Shown piece by piece: positions 34,709-36,061 of a DNA stretch of 36,061 bases. The notes below the pieces were generated by a model that was given only the letters and a program-made list of their open reading frames with translations, was not told the DNA's origin and did not search any database. The stretch is from the NCBI GenBank assembly GCA_900545035.1, contig UQXM01000001.1, forward strand, positions 1 through 36,061, given 5' to 3'. This DNA is from an uncultured Fusobacterium sp. GTDB taxonomy: Bacteria > Fusobacteriota > Fusobacteriia > Fusobacteriales > Fusobacteriaceae. Position 1 is the stretch's first letter; every line of letters begins with the position of its first letter. A program made the position numbers and the translations under genes.

Positions 34709-35056
34709 TTATTTTCTTTTGAAAAAATCTTTAAAAGAACGCTTATTTGCGTTTTTCATTTCCCTTTGTTCCTTATGATAATTTGACCAGTTTGGGTCGT
34801 TTTTCATATTTTTTTTAAGCTGTTTCATATAGTTGTATGTTGCACGGGCAGAAGAGATTTTATATTTAACATTATTTTTAATGTCTCTTCCTGTGTCGGC
34901 TATTCCTGTAAAAAATCCTTTTATTTTCAGTCCGACAAGTTTTACAGAAGTAATTTTATAAATATTTCCGCAAGAAGGACATTTATATTTTGCTGCTTTA
35001 TCCTGAACTTTCATTTTTTTATGACAAGAAGGACAAGTTACTATAATTTTTTTCAT
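34709..35056 (-). CDS. Small zinc-ribbon protein of unknown function
   Basis: 115 aa. The N-terminus has two CxxC knuckles, C8-PS-C11 and C26-PS-C29, of the zinc-ribbon (zinc_ribbon_4/5-like) type. The remaining ~80 residues are very basic and probably helical, ending in SFKDFFKRK. No signal peptide or membrane helix is visible. A nucleic-acid or protein-binding role is plausible but not shown. Its ribosome binding site (AAGGAG) lies inside the last codons of aroE and its ATG follows 6 nt after the aroE stop, so it is translationally coupled to aroE. Confidence 0.82.
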   Translation of the reverse strand: MKKIIVTCPSCHKKMKVQDKAAKYKCPSCGNIYKITSVKLVGLKIKGFFTGIADTGRDIKNNVKYKISSARATYNYMKQLKKNMKNDPNWSNYHKEQREMKNANKRSFKDFFKRK

Positions 35057-35062
35057 TTTTGG

Positions 35063-35878
35063 TTAAAACTCCTTAGTTATTTTTTTGTACACATTATTAT
35101 AAACTTTATTATATATTTCGTCTATTGAAATATTTTTTTCCTGCCAGATTATTTCAGAGTGAATACCTTGGGCAACCAACATATAGAGACCGTTTGAATG
35201 AGGTTTGCCGGCAAAATATGAAAGAAAAACAGAAACTTCGGGAGTATAGTTAAGGTCAACAGCTGTTTTCCAATTTTGACATATAGTTTTGTCAACAGGG
35301 GACAGTGCAGGATAATTTTTATTTCCCAAAGGAGTACAGTTTACAATAAGTTCTCCATGAATATTTTTTAATTCATTATAATTTATCACTTTAAAGTTTT
35401 TAAATTGTGAAGCTGTTTTTTCCGGAGTTCTTGAAACAATAACGGGATTACCTCCAAGATTTTTTATTACCTGTACCACGGCTTTTGCAGATCCTCCTGT
35501 TCCAAGGACAGCTGCAGTCTTATCTTTGAGATTAATTTTCATTTTTTCAATAGTTTTCAAAAATCCCCAATAATCTGTATTTTCTCCTGCTAATTTTCCA
35601 TTTTTTTTATAAACAGTGTTTACAGCACCTATTTTTTCAGCATTTTCTGAAATTTCATCAAGATATTTCATAACAGTCTGTTTATACGGAATTGTAACAT
35701 TTATCCCTTGTATTTCATCTTTTTTCATTTTTTCAATAAGAGTTTCTATTTCATTTTCCTGCATATCAAAAATTTTATAATCATAATCACAATTCAAAAA
35801 ATTAAAAATTTCTTTATGAAGCAGAGGAGAAAAGCTGTAGCCTATATTTTTTCCCAAAAGTCCGAAAATTTTTTTCAT
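35063..35878 (-). CDS. aroE: Shikimate dehydrogenase
   Basis: 271 aa. Reduces 3-dehydroshikimate to shikimate with NADPH. Shikimate-binding SFSPLLH (15-21), catalytic K66 in INVTIPYKQ, N87 (GAVNT) and catalytic D102 (ENTDYWG) are present. The dinucleotide loop is LGTGGSAKAV and the C-terminal GLYMLVAQG closes the site. The start ATG follows TTGGAGGA. It is followed by the coupled zinc-ribbon gene. Chorismate synthase is encoded on the opposite strand 1 kb away. Confidence 0.95.
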   Translation of the reverse strand: MKKIFGLLGKNIGYSFSPLLHKEIFNFLNCDYDYKIFDMQENEIETLIEKMKKDEIQGINVTIPYKQTVMKYLDEISENAEKIGAVNTVYKKNGKLAGENTDYWGFLKTIEKMKINLKDKTAAVLGTGGSAKAVVQVIKNLGGNPVIVSRTPEKTASQFKNFKVINYNELKNIHGELIVNCTPLGNKNYPALSPVDKTICQNWKTAVDLNYTPEVSVFLSYFAGKPHSNGLYMLVAQGIHSEIIWQEKNISIDEIYNKVYNNVYKKITKEF

Positions 35879-35949
35879 TGATATCCTCCAAATAATATTT
35901 TTTATATTTTAATATAATAAATTTTTTTGTGCAAATTAAATATTCAAAT

Positions 35950-35979
35950 AAAAAATAAAATTTTTTCACTAAGAAAAAC
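35950..35979 (+). repeat. Partial copy of the 34591 repeat end
   Basis: AAAAAATAAAATT, four more T residues, then CACTAAGAAAAA. Apart from the inserted T run this equals the left end of the element at 34591-34615. The matching right arm is not in the window; it may lie beyond 36061 or be lost. The remainder of 35900-36061 is AT-rich with a TTGACG near 36043 that could be a -35 box for the next plus-strand gene. Confidence 0.45.
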
Positions 35980-36061
35980 ATTGATTTGTAAAGTTTCGTT
36001 TCATTTTTGTAAAAATATTTTTTATTTTTTTAAAAAAAGTAGTTGACGAATTTCGGTTCTT

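Noticed and set aside
1..36061. CRISPR arrays, tRNA or rRNA genes, transposases, phage genes
   Set aside because: I looked for regular direct repeats with spacers, cloverleaf-like segments and transposase or integrase motifs and saw none.

Overview
The window is AT-rich, gene-dense bacterial DNA that looks like a chromosomal segment of an anaerobic, amino-acid-fermenting Fusobacterium-type organism. This rests on the gene content: a complete set for glutamate fermentation through (R)-2-hydroxyglutarate, a Na+-pumping glutaconyl-CoA decarboxylase, rubredoxin, AGA-dominated arginine codons and strong AGGAGG-type ribosome binding sites. The genus is an inference and I do not name a species.

Layout. 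1-2711: the first two codons of a minus-strand gene, a four-helix membrane protein, rubredoxin and an orphan Wzz-like chain-length protein. 2726-2823: a long palindrome. 2842-7369: a two-gene minus-strand operon of a SNF2 helicase and an unrecognised 585-aa protein. 7649-11460: an arginine/polyamine antiporter and a large PLP-dependent arginine-type decarboxylase, closed by a perfect hairpin. 11506-27742: the glutamate catabolic locus. 27779-30106: a fumarylacetoacetase-family enzyme and a sodium:solute symporter. 30116-32925: the metNIQ methionine transport operon behind a SAM-I riboswitch. 33029-35878: chorismate synthase, dCMP deaminase, a zinc-ribbon protein and shikimate dehydrogenase.

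The core is 11.5-27.7 kb. GdhA deaminates glutamate to 2-oxoglutarate, and divergently transcribed HgdH reduces this to (R)-2-hydroxyglutarate. GctAB moves CoA onto it. HgdAB, activated by the ATP-dependent [4Fe-4S] protein HgdC, dehydrates it to glutaconyl-CoA. GcdABCD then decarboxylates glutaconyl-CoA to crotonyl-CoA and exports Na+. Two different GltS Na+/glutamate symporters lie in the same locus, so Na+-driven uptake and Na+ export are encoded together. An EFR1-type flavodoxin-ferredoxin fusion and an IclR-family regulator sit between gltS1 and the gcd operon.

Two promoters, one before the EFR1-iclR pair and one before gcdD, share the same design: TTGACT, a 17-nt spacer, a strong -10, then a nearly identical 25-nt operator just downstream that contains a 15-nt palindrome. 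I read this as an IclR-controlled and self-controlled regulon that links the fused redox protein to the hydroxyglutarate pathway. The fused protein is a candidate electron donor for HgdC. This is the most interesting lead in the window. Others are an apparently unusual antiterminator in the SAM-I leader, a MetQ without a lipobox, and the unexplained partner of the SNF2 helicase.
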